DNA from: Thermatribacter velox
GTDB taxonomy: Bacteria > Atribacterota > Atribacteria > Atribacterales > Thermatribacteraceae
Direction of reading: 5' to 3'
DNA length: 64,000 nt
Assembly (NCBI RefSeq): GCF_038396615.1
Contig: NZ_CP121689.1
Coordinates: 186,001-250,000, forward strand
Position numbers and translations under genes: made by a program. The notes beneath the pieces are model-generated. The model was given only the letters and a program-made list of their open reading frames with translations, searched no databases and was not told the DNA's origin. Below are positions 1-8,886 of this stretch, in pieces (position 1 is the stretch's first letter; each line of letters begins with the position of its first letter).

Positions 1-1
1 T

Positions 2-1315
2 GGCCCCCGGAAAAGAAAGGGTGTTCCTGGACATCCGGAGGTGGAAATGGCTCTTGTAGAGCTTTACCGGGAAACGGGTGAGCGGAAGTATCTGGACCTG
101 GCCCGGTTTTTCATAGATGAAAGAGGCAAGGGTTTAATTGGTGGAAACACCTATCATATAGACCATAAGCCGTTTAGAGAGCTGGATGAAATTGTTGGCC
201 ATGCGGTTCGGTCTCTGTATCTCAACTGCGGTGCTGCCGATCTCTACATGGAGATCGGTGATAAAGGCCTCTGGAATGCTCTGGAGAGATTATGGATTGA
301 CCTGGTAACCAGAAAGATGTATGTGACTGGGGGAGCAGGAGCAAGGCATGAAGGGGAGGCGTTTGGAGAAGCTTATGAACTTCCCAATGAAAAAGCCTAT
401 GCGGAAACCTGTGCTGCCATTGCCAGTTTTATGTGGAATTACCGAATGCTTCTTGTCTCGGGTGAAAGCAGATTTTCCGACCTGATGGAGCTTGTTCTTT
501 ATAACGGAATTTTACCTGGGATTTCCTTAGATGGAAAAGAGTACTTTTACGTTAACCCCCTGGCAGATAGAGGAGGCCACCGGAGGCAAAGATGGTTTGC
601 CTGTGCCTGTTGTCCGCCCAATGTGGCAAGAACCCTGACTGCGCTTCCCGGATATCTCTATGCGCTTTCTCCAGAAGGAATATGGGTCAACCTCTATGCG
701 AGCAATGTTGCTGAGCTTGAGGTGGCTGGTTCCCGAGTGAAGATAGAAGAGAAGACCAGGTACCCCTGGGAAGGGCTGGTGGAGTTCAAGGTAAGTGGCA
801 ACGTTTCGTGCTCGCTTTATCTGCGAAAGCCGGAGTGGTGCAGGGAATTTTCGGTGAGTGTGAATGGTAAAGTGGTGGAGCCGGTGCTTGAAAATGGGTA
901 TCTGAAAATCAGCAAAAACTGGCACGATGGTGATACGGTTTCTCTGAACCTTGCTATGGATTCGGAGCTTCTGGAGAGTCATCCCCGGGTGCAAGACAAC
1001 GTGGGAAGAGTGGCTATTCGCAGAGGCCCAATTATTTACTGTGTGGAAGCAGAGGATAACCCCGGTATGGATGTTTGGGACCTTGAGATATCCAGAGACA
1101 GAGACCTGAAGGCAGAACACCGGGATATCCTGGGTGGTGTAGTGGCAATCAGAGGAAAAGGGTATGTTGCTGACCCGAACGCCTGGGAGAGGTTATATCT
1201 GACCATTAAAGAAGCAAATAACTTCAGGAAAGAAGTGGAATTCACTGCTATTCCTTACTATGCTTGGGCTAACAGAACTCCAGGACCTATGGAAGTTTGG
1301 ATAAAAGCCAGGTAA
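2..1315 (+). CDS. GH127-type beta-L-arabinofuranosidase (5' end outside window)
   Basis: Probable cytoplasmic retaining glycoside hydrolase removing L-arabinofuranose from plant-type oligosaccharides. The reading frame is open from the window edge, and the residues before the first in-window GTG (41) already match the family, so the gene is 5' truncated by the window rather than starting at 41. GH127 hallmarks are visible: YAETC near nt 402, which supplies the Glu and Cys ligands of the zinc site, and CACCPPN near nt 602, containing the remaining Cys ligand and the Cys nucleophile known from HypBA1. The C-terminal half has the expected beta-sandwich-like pattern. It precedes a sugar ABC transporter on the same strand, suggesting joint use of imported oligosaccharides. 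Substrate assignment is by family only. Confidence 0.85.
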   Translation, partial: GPRKRKGVPGHPEVEMALVELYRETGERKYLDLARFFIDERGKGLIGGNTYHIDHKPFRELDEIVGHAVRSLYLNCGAADLYMEIGDKGLWNALERLWIDLVTRKMYVTGGAGARHEGEAFGEAYELPNEKAYAETCAAIASFMWNYRMLLVSGESRFSDLMELVLYNGILPGISLDGKEYFYVNPLADRGGHRRQRWFACACCPPNVARTLTALPGYLYALSPEGIWVNLYASNVAELEVAGSRVKIEEKTRYPWEGLVEFKVSGNVSCSLYLRKPEWCREFSVSVNGKVVEPVLENGYLKISKNWHDGDTVSLNLAMDSELLESHPRVQDNVGRVAIRRGPIIYCVEAEDNPGMDVWDLEISRDRDLKAEHRDILGGVVAIRGKGYVADPNAWERLYLTIKEANNFRKEVEFTAIPYYAWANRTPGPMEVWIKAR

Positions 1316-1618
1316 AGCCTGAACACCTGAGAGACTTGCTTGGTAAGATGATTTAAGAAGCTTTTCTGGTTGGCAAGCTGGAAAAAGGTTACTGTATCCC
1401 GGCTTGGTAAGATGGTAAGACCAGATGTTGAAGCAGGTCCTGGTGGCATGTTGAGTTGATGATGCTCTTTTTGAGAAGGAGGTGAAAGATGGAAGAAAAG
1501 GTTAACATCGGTAACTAAAACGTGGATTTCTACTGCTTGGTTTATAAGCAGTGAGCTGGTGCAGGATGTGTGGTTGGCAATGTTTTATCGAATTTTAGTT
1601 TGAGGGGGGTAAGGTACT
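1316..1618 (+). other. Intergenic region with a 9-codon micro-ORF
   Basis: No gene of normal size is seen. A 9-codon frame (1489-1518, MEEKVNIGN) follows a very strong GAAGGAGGTG ribosome binding site, and the motif cttggtaagatg occurs twice (near 1337 and 1402). The micro-ORF could be a leader peptide for the transporter operon, or a chance frame behind a decayed gene start. No convincing promoter hexamer pair was found. Confidence 0.25.
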
Positions 1619-2953
1619 GTGAGCAAAAAATTGTTAATTGGTTTACTGGTTCTGGTGTGGTCTTTGGCAGTAAGTTTTGGAGCCTTTGCGGCGACCACTT
1701 TGACCTTCCAGAGCTATTCCAATCCCACTGAGCAGGTTGCCCAGTTTATCCAGAAGGTTCTGATTCCCGAACTTCAAAAAGCTCATCCCGATGTAGAAGT
1801 GAATTACGTGTATATCCCATTTGCCGAATATATGTCAACCATTCTTCAGCAGGCTATTTCCAACACCCTACCTGACCTGGTTTATCTGGATAATCCCTGG
1901 GTACCTCAGCTAATCGAGGCAGGTGTTTTCCAGAAAATCACTGATAACGTGATGCAGGACCTTGGTGAAGATTTCTGGATGGACTTCTTCCCTGGCCATC
2001 GACTCCTGACCAGTAAAGATAACGACATCTACGCTTTGCAGGTGCACACCAACAACCTGGCCATTTTCTACCGTGAAAATCTCCTCAAGGAAGCAGGCAT
2101 TGGAGAGCCACCGAAAACCTGGGCAGAGCTCCAGGATGCTTGCCAGAAAATCAAAGAGAGTTTGAACCTGTACGGGCTTATGCTGTATGCGGGAGCAGAT
2201 GAAGCCGGAACCTGGCAGTTTGAACCATTTCTGTGGAGTAACGGCGGAAGTCTTATGGAGCTGGACCAGCCTGAGGCCATAGAAGCCCTTGGATTTGTTA
2301 CCGGCCTGGTTGAAAAAGGTTATACTCCTCGAGACGTTATTGGTCTGAAAGACCAGGGCGATGTGACCATCTGGTTCATGAATGGTCAAGCAGCGATGAT
2401 GATTAACGGGAATTGGGAGTTTGGCTGGCACCTGCTTCCGGATGTTCTGGAGAAGCTGGGTGATGTGAAGGTAACTCCCTTCCCGGTTCCTGAAGCCGGC
2501 ATGAAATCCGCTGTTTTGCCCTTTGGAGGAGAGTGTGTAGGGATTACCACTTCTGACAGCGAAAAAGCCAAGTATGCCTGGGAGCTCATCCGAATCTGGT
2601 TTGGAGAGAAGCTGGATGAATACTACGAAAAATGGACGGGACACATTCCAACTCTTGCTTCTTACGCAGCAAAAATCGCTAACAAACGCCCTGAGTTCGA
2701 GGTTTTCATCAAACAGGCTGCTTACGCTGTGCCCAGGCCGCCCATGGGTGGCATGGACAAATATCCTGATGTTTCCAATGAGCTTGCTCTGGCTTTGCAA
2801 AGATCTCTCACTGGTGCGCAAACACCTGAGGCAGCTTTCAAAGAAGCAGCCCAGAATATAAAGAGTATATTTACTCCTGAAGAGTATGAAGCAAGCAAGG
2901 CTCGGGCCAGGGAAATTCTGGAAGAAGTTCTGGCCAGGGCGAAAGGGCAATGA
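1619..2953 (+). CDS. ABC transporter sugar-binding protein, family 1
   Basis: Extracytoplasmic solute-binding component of a carbohydrate ABC importer. The GTG start at 1619 is preceded by GAGGGGGGTAAGG. A Sec signal peptide occupies about residues 1-24 (hydrophobic core then AFA, with mature ATTLTF). The 444 residues fit the SBP_bac_1 family, with the typical early PTEQVAQF helix and a TWAEL motif near residue 165. The two permeases follow on the same strand after a hairpin. The adjacent GH127 gene suggests an arabinose-containing or other plant-derived oligosaccharide as ligand, but ligand identity cannot be read from sequence. Confidence 0.88.
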   Translation: MSKKLLIGLLVLVWSLAVSFGAFAATTLTFQSYSNPTEQVAQFIQKVLIPELQKAHPDVEVNYVYIPFAEYMSTILQQAISNTLPDLVYLDNPWVPQLIEAGVFQKITDNVMQDLGEDFWMDFFPGHRLLTSKDNDIYALQVHTNNLAIFYRENLLKEAGIGEPPKTWAELQDACQKIKESLNLYGLMLYAGADEAGTWQFEPFLWSNGGSLMELDQPEAIEALGFVTGLVEKGYTPRDVIGLKDQGDVTIWFMNGQAAMMINGNWEFGWHLLPDVLEKLGDVKVTPFPVPEAGMKSAVLPFGGECVGITTSDSEKAKYAWELIRIWFGEKLDEYYEKWTGHIPTLASYAAKIANKRPEFEVFIKQAAYAVPRPPMGGMDKYPDVSNELALALQRSLTGAQTPEAAFKEAAQNIKSIFTPEEYEASKARAREILEEVLARAKGQ

Positions 2954-2960
2954 GCATCAG

Positions 2961-2988
2961 GCGGGGAGGTCAATTCCTCCCCGCTTTT
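2961..2988 (+). terminator. GC-rich hairpin after the binding-protein gene
   Basis: Perfect 9-bp stem GCGGGGAGG/CCTCCCCGC with loop TCAATT, followed by TTTT. It lies 8 nt after the binding-protein stop and before the permeases, so it probably acts as a partial terminator or 3' RNA stabiliser giving more binding protein than permease. Confidence 0.75.
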
Positions 2989-3096
2989 GAGTTTTTGGGG
3001 TTTGGATTCACCGATAAAGCTGGCCTTTTCGCCGGCAAGTTTTTTGTGAAATGTTGGTTTAAGGGAAGTTTCACCAATGCTTAAGGGGGAAACAGA

Positions 3097-3969
3097 GTGA
3101 AGATACCCAGAACAACCCTTTTCCTTTTCTTGCTCCCTTCGCTGGCTTTAATATTTATCTTTGGCGTTTATCCTGTAGCTTACAATATTTTTTTGAGTCT
3201 GAAAGATGTCAACCTAATCAGTTACATTCGTGGAACAGCAAAAGACGTGGGTTCTCTTAACTACAGAACGGTTCTGAATGACTCTCTTTTCTGGAGAGCG
3301 CTTTATAATACTATCGTTTTCACCTTGCTTTCTATTGCTCTGCAGATGGTAGTTGGGTTTCTGCTGGCTCTCCTTTTCAATTACGAATTCCCTTTGAAAG
3401 GGTTTTTGCAGGCACTGGTGATGATACCCTGGGTTATGCCCATCATGGTTTCCGGATCTTTTTTCCGCTGGTTTCTCAATGATAACGGTTTTTTAAACAA
3501 TCTCTTGGCCAGCCTGAACTGGATTCGAGAACCTGTGCGCTGGATAACTTCGGAAAAAACAGTTATTTATTCGCTTACAGCGGTCAACGTGTGGTTGGGT
3601 ATTCCCTTCAACTTTATTCTACTTTATACCGGTATGCAACAGATTCCCGAGGAGCTTTATGAGAGTGCTGATATAGATGGTGCGGCGGGCTGGCAGAAAG
3701 TCCTCTACATCACCCTCCCCATGTTAAGGCCAGTGATAGTGGCTACCTTTATTCTGGGATGCATCCTCACTTTCAAAGTTTTCGACCTGGTCTGGATTGT
3801 TACCAGAGGAGGTCCGGGAGGGGCTTCTCACCTTCTAAGCACTTTTTCTTATTCTCTTGCTTTTGACCGCTTTCAGTTCGGGAAATCTGCAGCCGTTTTG
3901 GTACTGATGCAGATAATCGTGATTCTCTTTGTCGGCTTTTCTAACCGCATCAGATTAGAGGAGAGGTGA
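3097..3969 (+). CDS. Sugar ABC transporter permease, MalF/UgpA type
   Basis: Inner-membrane permease of the same importer, 290 residues, GTG start at 3097. Six hydrophobic segments are visible; the first (about residues 7-28) contains the LLPSLALIFIFGVYPV signature typical of this family. The cytoplasmic EAA loop that contacts the ATPase is present (EELYESADIDGAAGWQ, then TLPML, near nt 3650-3725). The second permease starts 6 nt downstream. No ATP-binding subunit is encoded in this operon, so a shared MsmX/MalK-like ATPase encoded elsewhere must be assumed. Confidence 0.9.
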   Translation: MKIPRTTLFLFLLPSLALIFIFGVYPVAYNIFLSLKDVNLISYIRGTAKDVGSLNYRTVLNDSLFWRALYNTIVFTLLSIALQMVVGFLLALLFNYEFPLKGFLQALVMIPWVMPIMVSGSFFRWFLNDNGFLNNLLASLNWIREPVRWITSEKTVIYSLTAVNVWLGIPFNFILLYTGMQQIPEELYESADIDGAAGWQKVLYITLPMLRPVIVATFILGCILTFKVFDLVWIVTRGGPGGASHLLSTFSYSLAFDRFQFGKSAAVLVLMQIIVILFVGFSNRIRLEER

Positions 3970-3975
3970 AAATCG

Positions 3976-4794
3976 TTGAAAAAACAGAGAGGATGGAAGT
4001 GGAGTGCACTGGTTGCCCTGGTGGTTGCGTTGGTGGTCTCTCCTCTTTACTTCATCGCTATTGGGGGTTTCATGTCCACGGAAGAGATTTTCCACAAACC
4101 TCCCTATCTCTTTCCTCCGGCCCCAAGCTTGAGCTATTACCGGGATGCGTTATTAACCCTTCTTCCCTATATCAAAAACAGTTTCATCATCGCTTTTGGA
4201 ACCCTTCTTTTAACCCTGCTTGTTTCGCTTCCGGCTCCTTTTGTTATGACCAAATTCCGATTTGAGCTCAAGGGTGCAGTGAGTTTTCTGTTTGCTTTTG
4301 TCCAGATGCTTCCCTATACGGCAGTAATTATCCCGCTTTTTTTGATGTTTACCAGGATAAAGCTAATCGATTCCCATTTTGGGGTGATGTTGGCACTTTC
4401 GGTGTTCCTGGCTCCTTTTGCAATAATCATTTTGCGTTCTTACATGGTTTCTGTGCCTTCGGGGTTGATTGAGGCGGCACTCATTGATGGGGCGGGGTAT
4501 TTTAAAATATTCACCAGCATTGTCTTACCCCTTTCTGCGCCAGGTATTGCTTCGGTTTCCATACTGGTCTTTCTTCTGGCCTGGGGCAACTTCATCGTTC
4601 CCCTGGCTTTTATAAAAGCGGAAACCATGCGCCCACTCAGCATAGGTCTTTACGTTTTCATTGGTCAGTATGGCGTGGAATGGAACAAGCTGATGGCAGG
4701 AAGCATGATATACACCATTCCACCTCTTGCGGTAGCGCTTCTTGCGGGTAAGTCCATTGTGGCTGGTTTAACTGCAGGTGCTTTCAAGGAATAG
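3976..4794 (+). CDS. Sugar ABC transporter permease, MalG/UgpE type
   Basis: Second inner-membrane permease, 272 residues, TTG start at 3976 with GAGGAGAGGTG just upstream, overlapping the end of the first permease gene. Six membrane segments and the EAA loop (EAALIDGAGYFKIF, then VLPLSAPG, near nt 4470-4550) are present. The protein ends LTAGAFKE, a usual MalG-type C terminus (family TxGAVKG). It is the last gene of the operon and is followed by a bidirectional terminator. Confidence 0.9.
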   Translation: MKKQRGWKWSALVALVVALVVSPLYFIAIGGFMSTEEIFHKPPYLFPPAPSLSYYRDALLTLLPYIKNSFIIAFGTLLLTLLVSLPAPFVMTKFRFELKGAVSFLFAFVQMLPYTAVIIPLFLMFTRIKLIDSHFGVMLALSVFLAPFAIIILRSYMVSVPSGLIEAALIDGAGYFKIFTSIVLPLSAPGIASVSILVFLLAWGNFIVPLAFIKAETMRPLSIGLYVFIGQYGVEWNKLMAGSMIYTIPPLAVALLAGKSIVAGLTAGAFKE

Positions 4795-4844
4795 CGGCAA
4801 TCGAAAGCGGCCAATAGAAACCCCTTGTTAAGGGCTGGTGAATG

Positions 4845-4898
4845 AAAAGCCGGAAGAAAAGGGATGAATTGACGAATTTATTTTTTCTTCCGGCTTTT
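4845..4898. terminator. Bidirectional intrinsic terminator between convergent genes
   Basis: Perfect 16-bp inverted repeat: AAAAGCCGGAAGAAAA at 4845-4860 and its complement at 4883-4898, giving a hairpin flanked by A and T tracts in both directions. It separates the sugar operon from the convergent small gene. One arm lies inside the last codons of that gene, which encode a lysine-rich tail. Confidence 0.85.
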
Positions 4899-5228
4899 TT
4901 CGTTTTCGGCTGCAGGTTGCTGTTGCTGTGAGTTTTGCATCTTTTTGATTTCTTTAAGTAATTCCGCCAGTGCTTCTTTAATTCCCTCTCGGATGCCTTC
5001 TTTAACACCCATCTTTACTCCTTCGGTAACGGCTCTTTGAATCACTTCTTCCAGGTATCTGCTTGTTTCATAGATTACCTCTCTTCTTATGGCTTCGAGC
5101 TCTCCCTCGATAGCAGAGCCCAGGTTGGCAAGAATGCCACGCATAAAAGCAGCACGCATTCCTGCTGGTGCATATTCGTTCAATATTTCCTTGTCTGCCA
5201 GCTCACTCAACGCTTCCCAGAGTTCCAG
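4878..5228 (-). CDS. Small helical protein of unknown function with Glu/Lys-rich repeats
   Basis: I do not recognise the family. The 116-residue frame is best started at CTG 5228, seven bases after AGGAGGG and just after an in-frame stop; the TTG at 5210 has no ribosome site. The central part (about residues 50-95) is an amphipathic helix with the repeating pattern VKEGIREGIKEA, and the tail is Q-rich then K-rich. Similar EGxxxG repeats occur at the C termini of Rpn/PD-(D/E)XK transposase-like proteins, so it could be the remaining tail of such a gene, but the catalytic part is absent. Confidence 0.5.
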   Translation of the reverse strand: MELWEALSELADKEILNEYAPAGMRAAFMRGILANLGSAIEGELEAIRREVIYETSRYLEEVIQRAVTEGVKMGVKEGIREGIKEALAELLKEIKKMQNSQQQQPAAENEKSRKKK

Positions 5229-5756
5229 GGTTTATCCCTCCTTTTTGGTGAGGTCACTTTTTATTAATTATAGGTTATCGAATGTAAGGGGTTGCGATGT
5301 TTTGTACCGCCTTTGAGGGTTGTTCTCGGGCTCGACTTTTTACAGCGTATTCTTTTTAAAGCAAAGACTTGGACACTTTTCAGAAAACTTTGGTGGATCT
5401 GAGGCTGCGTCAGCAAAAACGAGGGTTTGGCTTACTGGTTATCCTGGTCGCCCCCTTAGAGAAAACTTTAATTACAAAGTTTATTAAAGTATACAAAAGA
5501 ATGGCGACAGTTTTTGTCGCTGAACAAAGGGAAGGAGATTTTTGAGATAAAAATATGTATCTGCAGTGGATAGAATCCTTATTTACGCGGTGTCGCTCTC
5601 TTCAGAGCAAGCAGCTGTGGATGCTGCCAGCAAAGCTGGCGTTCCCATTTTCTTCCAGTGCGGATACCTCCCTGACTTGCTTCCCAGGTCGGCCGGGTTC
5701 ATGCTGGAGCTGGGAGAGGGGAGGGGCATGCCTCCGGGTAGAGCAGCAGGAGCGGT
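5229..5756. other. Intergenic stretch with one hairpin and a doubtful small frame
   Basis: No supported gene. A hairpin at 5504-5520 (GCGAC, loop AGTTTTT, GTCGC) followed by TGAAC resembles units of the repeat mosaics at 31.3 and 43.6 kb. A plus-strand frame 5566-5760 reads like protein (VDRILIYAVSLSSEQAAV at its start) but its ribosome site is 27 nt away and the stop abuts the end of the convergent diguanylate cyclase; it may be a gene remnant. I did not recognise it. Confidence 0.3.
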
Positions 5757-7352
5757 TTAGCTTTTAACTGTGTTTTTGCCGCTTTTTTTGGCCCTGTAAA
5801 GGGCTTCATCAACCCTTCTGAGCAGTTCTTCTATGCTTTCCTGGGGCAAGAACTCGCAGATACCAATACTTGCGGTGACCTGAATTCCTTCTTGAAAACG
5901 ATGATTTTCAATGGTTTTTTGCAACCGCTCGGCCAGCATGCGGGCCTCGCTCAGGAAAGTTCCAGGGCAAAGAATCAAAAATTCGTCACCACCCCAGCGG
6001 CTTACTACATCCACAGAGCGTATGGTGGCTTTGGTGAGTCTTGCAATTTCTTTGAGCACAGCATCGCCCACCTGGTGACCCAGGGTATCGTTTATCTCTT
6101 TGAAATTGTCGAGGTCAAACATGATGACCGAGAAAGTACCCCCATAGCGGCTTACCCGATCGACTTCTTTTTTGAATTCGGCATACATCTTGCGGCGGTT
6201 ATAAAGACCGCTAAGCTGGTCGGTAATGGAGAGTTCCTGGAGCAGTAGGTTAGCACTCTCAAGCCGTTGGTTTTTCTTGTGAAGTTCAGCTTGTGTGAGT
6301 TGTTCGATATTCTGGAGTATGGACCCGATTTCATTTTCGGGGTACTCGACTTTGACCTTGGCTTCTTCCGGAGTTTCACCGACCATTTTTTCCACCTGTT
6401 CTTTCAAACTGGTAATGGGTGAAATGATTCTTTTACTCAGGATACCGCTTAAAATCCAGCCCAGAAGTAGCGAAAGAACAGCCACTATGGCAACCGCTTT
6501 CAGGATTTGCTGCACGATAAAAGCAACAATTTCCCGTCTTTCTAAGGCGGTGACCACTATCCAGTCCAGAGGTTCAATTTTTGAATAATAAGCTAACTTC
6601 GCTGCACCGTTCAATTGATAGGTGAAATATCCGCTTGCTGCATTGAAGGAAAAGGGAGAACCGGTCACTTCCTGGAAAAGTTTGCCCAGAAAGGGTTCCC
6701 GGTGGTGGATAAGCACTTTCCCGTCGCTTCGTATCACGTAGCTATAAAAAGAGCGGTAGTTTCCGGCTGACTGCTTCAGCACTTCAAAAATTGGCTCCAG
6801 AAAGGTTTCCACAGAGAGCACCCCGTTAATTTCGCCGCGGTCGTTAAGGAGAGTTTTACTGATTGAGACCAGCCACTCTCCACTTTTTATTTCCCTGTAG
6901 GGAATGCCGCCAGAAACTTCTGGGTGGGATTCAAGAGCTGCCAGATACCAGGGACGCACTCTTGGGTCATAGCCTTCCGGTGGTGTGTAGTCATTGATGA
7001 GTAGGGTTCCATCTGCATAACCTGAATAAATGTAGTTTATGTCGGGATCAATTTCCTGAAAGCGGCGGTAAAGAGCAAGCGCTTTTTCGCGTTCCAAATT
7101 GCCCTGCGGAGCGTTACGCACCTCATCTACCTCACTTAGGAACTCAATCAAATTGCGCAGTTTAAGAAAGCGGGCTTCGATAAAATTTTTCAAGGCTACA
7201 TTTCGTTCCTCAAGCAGAATGCTGACCTTTTTTACTTCGGAGGAGTAGAAGAAATAAGCAAAGAGAGCACCAAAAACGGCTAAAATCAGGCCCGAAAAGA
7301 GAACAACCTTTAAAAACAGTTCTTTTTTTAAAGTAGCTCGCTTCTTTTTCAC
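5757..7352 (-). CDS. Membrane diguanylate cyclase with extracytoplasmic dCache sensor
   Basis: Synthesises cyclic di-GMP in response to an external signal. Order in the 531 residues: TM helix (about 12-32), dCache-like sensor (about 35-275, containing RPWYLAALESHPEVSG and LVSISKTLL), second TM helix (about 280-305), a linker of HAMP-like length, and a C-terminal GGDEF domain. The active motif SRWGGDEF is intact and an inhibitory RxxD site (RSVD) sits five residues before GGDEF, predicting product inhibition. A consensus-like promoter lies upstream (7457-7486). The MshEN-linked glycosyltransferase at 48.6-50.6 kb is a possible effector in the same window. Sensor ligand unknown. Confidence 0.93.
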   Translation of the reverse strand: MKKKRATLKKELFLKVVLFSGLILAVFGALFAYFFYSSEVKKVSILLEERNVALKNFIEARFLKLRNLIEFLSEVDEVRNAPQGNLEREKALALYRRFQEIDPDINYIYSGYADGTLLINDYTPPEGYDPRVRPWYLAALESHPEVSGGIPYREIKSGEWLVSISKTLLNDRGEINGVLSVETFLEPIFEVLKQSAGNYRSFYSYVIRSDGKVLIHHREPFLGKLFQEVTGSPFSFNAASGYFTYQLNGAAKLAYYSKIEPLDWIVVTALERREIVAFIVQQILKAVAIVAVLSLLLGWILSGILSKRIISPITSLKEQVEKMVGETPEEAKVKVEYPENEIGSILQNIEQLTQAELHKKNQRLESANLLLQELSITDQLSGLYNRRKMYAEFKKEVDRVSRYGGTFSVIMFDLDNFKEINDTLGHQVGDAVLKEIARLTKATIRSVDVVSRWGGDEFLILCPGTFLSEARMLAERLQKTIENHRFQEGIQVTASIGICEFLPQESIEELLRRVDEALYRAKKSGKNTVKS

Positions 7353-7456
7353 TCAATTTTCACCCGGGACACAAACAAAGGATATTCTCCTTTACCCTTT
7401 ACATATTGCGTTAAGGGGTGACACGGGTACTATCGAAACGACACTCCTTTTTTACC

Positions 7457-7486
7457 TGTATACTGTAACTTTTCAGAATTTGTCAA
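7457..7486 (-). promoter_or_regulatory. Sigma-70-type promoter for the diguanylate cyclase
   Basis: On the minus strand TTGACA (7486-7481), an 18-nt spacer, then TATACA (7462-7457). It is about 105 nt upstream of the cyclase start; no other minus-strand gene lies between. Confidence 0.6.
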
Positions 7487-7532
7487 TATTAAAAATTATG
7501 CCAAATCCCGCATAGTTGGTGGAAGGAGGTGG

Positions 7533-7661
7533 GAAGTCATTGCCATTCTGGGTAAGGGTGGAGGGTATGTTTTAAGCCCGGCTCACAACATCCAGCCGGA
7601 TGTTCCGCCTGAAAATGTTATTGCCCTGTATCAGGAGGCACGAGATTACCGGTTGCGTTGA
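7533..7661 (+). pseudogene. C-terminal remnant of a uroporphyrinogen decarboxylase-type methyltransferase
   Basis: A 42-codon frame ending at TGA 7659-7661 reads EVIAILGKGGGYVLSPAHN, then IQPDVPPENVIALYQEARDY and a short end. This is the characteristic C terminus of URO-D family proteins (usually GGGYVLSPAHNIQPDVPPEN). The roughly 300 preceding residues are missing, so this is a 5'-deleted remnant. URO-D-like genes in anaerobes are often corrinoid methyltransferase components. The junction upstream (about 7500-7530) is where the deletion must lie. Confidence 0.8.
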
Positions 7662-7848
7662 GGGGTTAGGTTGCGGAAGGGAATGTATGATGCCATATGG
7701 TTTTTGGGGGTTTTCCGAAATTCGGTGTTGTCATTATCTGCGAAGGCTCCCCCCGAGAGGGGGTAAGGATGGTTTGCGTTTTATAAAAATTTGGGTTACA
7801 GCGTTTTTCGATTTGATATACTTTTTCTGGAAAGGAGGTGGAGAAAAG

Positions 7849-8265
7849 GTGCGTTACTCGCAAAGCGTACTGGTCATATTCCTTTTTGGAATTTTGGCAA
7901 CCATTGCTTTGGGTTGTCAGCAGATGGAAGAAGCTACCTCTGTTACTTTAGCCGATTTGCCTTCCCATGTGGGTGAGCGGGTTGGGGTTACTGGTTGTCT
8001 CGTTTTTAGCTGTCCCACATTTTTCGGAGCGGTTTATCCCAGAGATTGTAAGGTATTGCTTCGGGAAGGCGATTTTACGGTGGCTCTGGAGTTCCCCGAT
8101 GCGCTGGAAGCATTGCGAGAAACGCTCAACGGTTATTATGAAGAACACTTTTCAACCTGTATTCGCCTGGAGGTTCTGGGAACAGTACGAGTAGCTTCCT
8201 GCGATGGGGCAGGATGTGAGCCTACGATTTTTATTGAGGTGGAAGACATAAGGGTTCTTGAGTGA
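7849..8265 (+). CDS. Predicted lipoprotein of unknown function
   Basis: A 138-residue protein with an N-terminal lipobox signal (VFLFG... then IALGC, Cys near residue 24), so probably membrane-anchored outside the cytoplasm. GTG 7849 is chosen because AAGGAGGTGG lies 7 nt before it; the frame extends farther upstream but without coding character. The mature part contains HVGERVGVTG and later RLEVLGTV, a beta-rich pattern reminiscent of OB-fold (tRNA_anti-like) lipoproteins, with extra cysteines (CLVFSC, ASCDGAGC) that could form disulfides. Function unknown. Confidence 0.7.
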   Translation: MRYSQSVLVIFLFGILATIALGCQQMEEATSVTLADLPSHVGERVGVTGCLVFSCPTFFGAVYPRDCKVLLREGDFTVALEFPDALEALRETLNGYYEEHFSTCIRLEVLGTVRVASCDGAGCEPTIFIEVEDIRVLE

Positions 8266-8886
8266 AAGAGTTGATTTTTCTGGTAAGGATAGCGGTGTTG
8301 GGATTAAAAATAGAAAGAAAGCGTCAGCTTATCGCAGGTGTATTTTTTTAAGCCCCTCTTTCGTTCCAGTTTTACTTTTTGAACCGGATTTTTTCCTTGC
8401 TCTTTGGTCTCGTTTGTCGCAAGGTGCCGGTATTCTTTGCTATCCTGGTGTTGGTAGTTAGGTCCTTCAGTGGTTCAAATCGCTTAAAGAGCGTCGGGAT
8501 GTTCCTTGGGTCATTCTTTCTTATCGCTTTGAAACCTTCTCTTCGGGCTTTCTCCTGGTAGATTTCCTGACTCCTGACTTTTAGAGCTACCCTCGAGATA
8601 TCTTTGTCAGTACTGGGCATGATTTCCCAGAGCTTATCGTCAAACTTTTGAGAGTTGATTCCTTTCTCCAGTAACTCCAGAGATGCTCCCAGCGTCTTCT
8701 GTAATCTCTTGAGAATTGGGTATAGATATTTAAAGGACCCCATCCCCATAGGTCGTGGTATTACTGCGAAGGAATTTTTTGGTGTGTTTCCATCTTTGCG
8801 CAGGAAAAGCGGTGGTATCGCAAAAGCTTTTCCTGTGATAGAATGGAAGCACTCCGGTTTCCAAAAAACGTGTGGGAGGGGATAAT
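8266..8886. other. Gene-poor stretch with one unsupported minus-strand frame
   Basis: About 600 nt without a clear gene. The best frame, minus 8749-8372 (125 codons, starting MGMGSFKYLYPILKRL), is lysine-rich and helical but has no ribosome site before its ATG; I do not recognise it. It may be a remnant of a mobile-element gene. No terminator with a T tract was identified after the lipoprotein. Confidence 0.3.

Noticed and set aside
5566-5760. Small plus-strand gene before the diguanylate cyclase end
   Set aside because: Reads like protein but has no properly spaced ribosome site and no recognisable family; kept only as a note in the intergenic entry.
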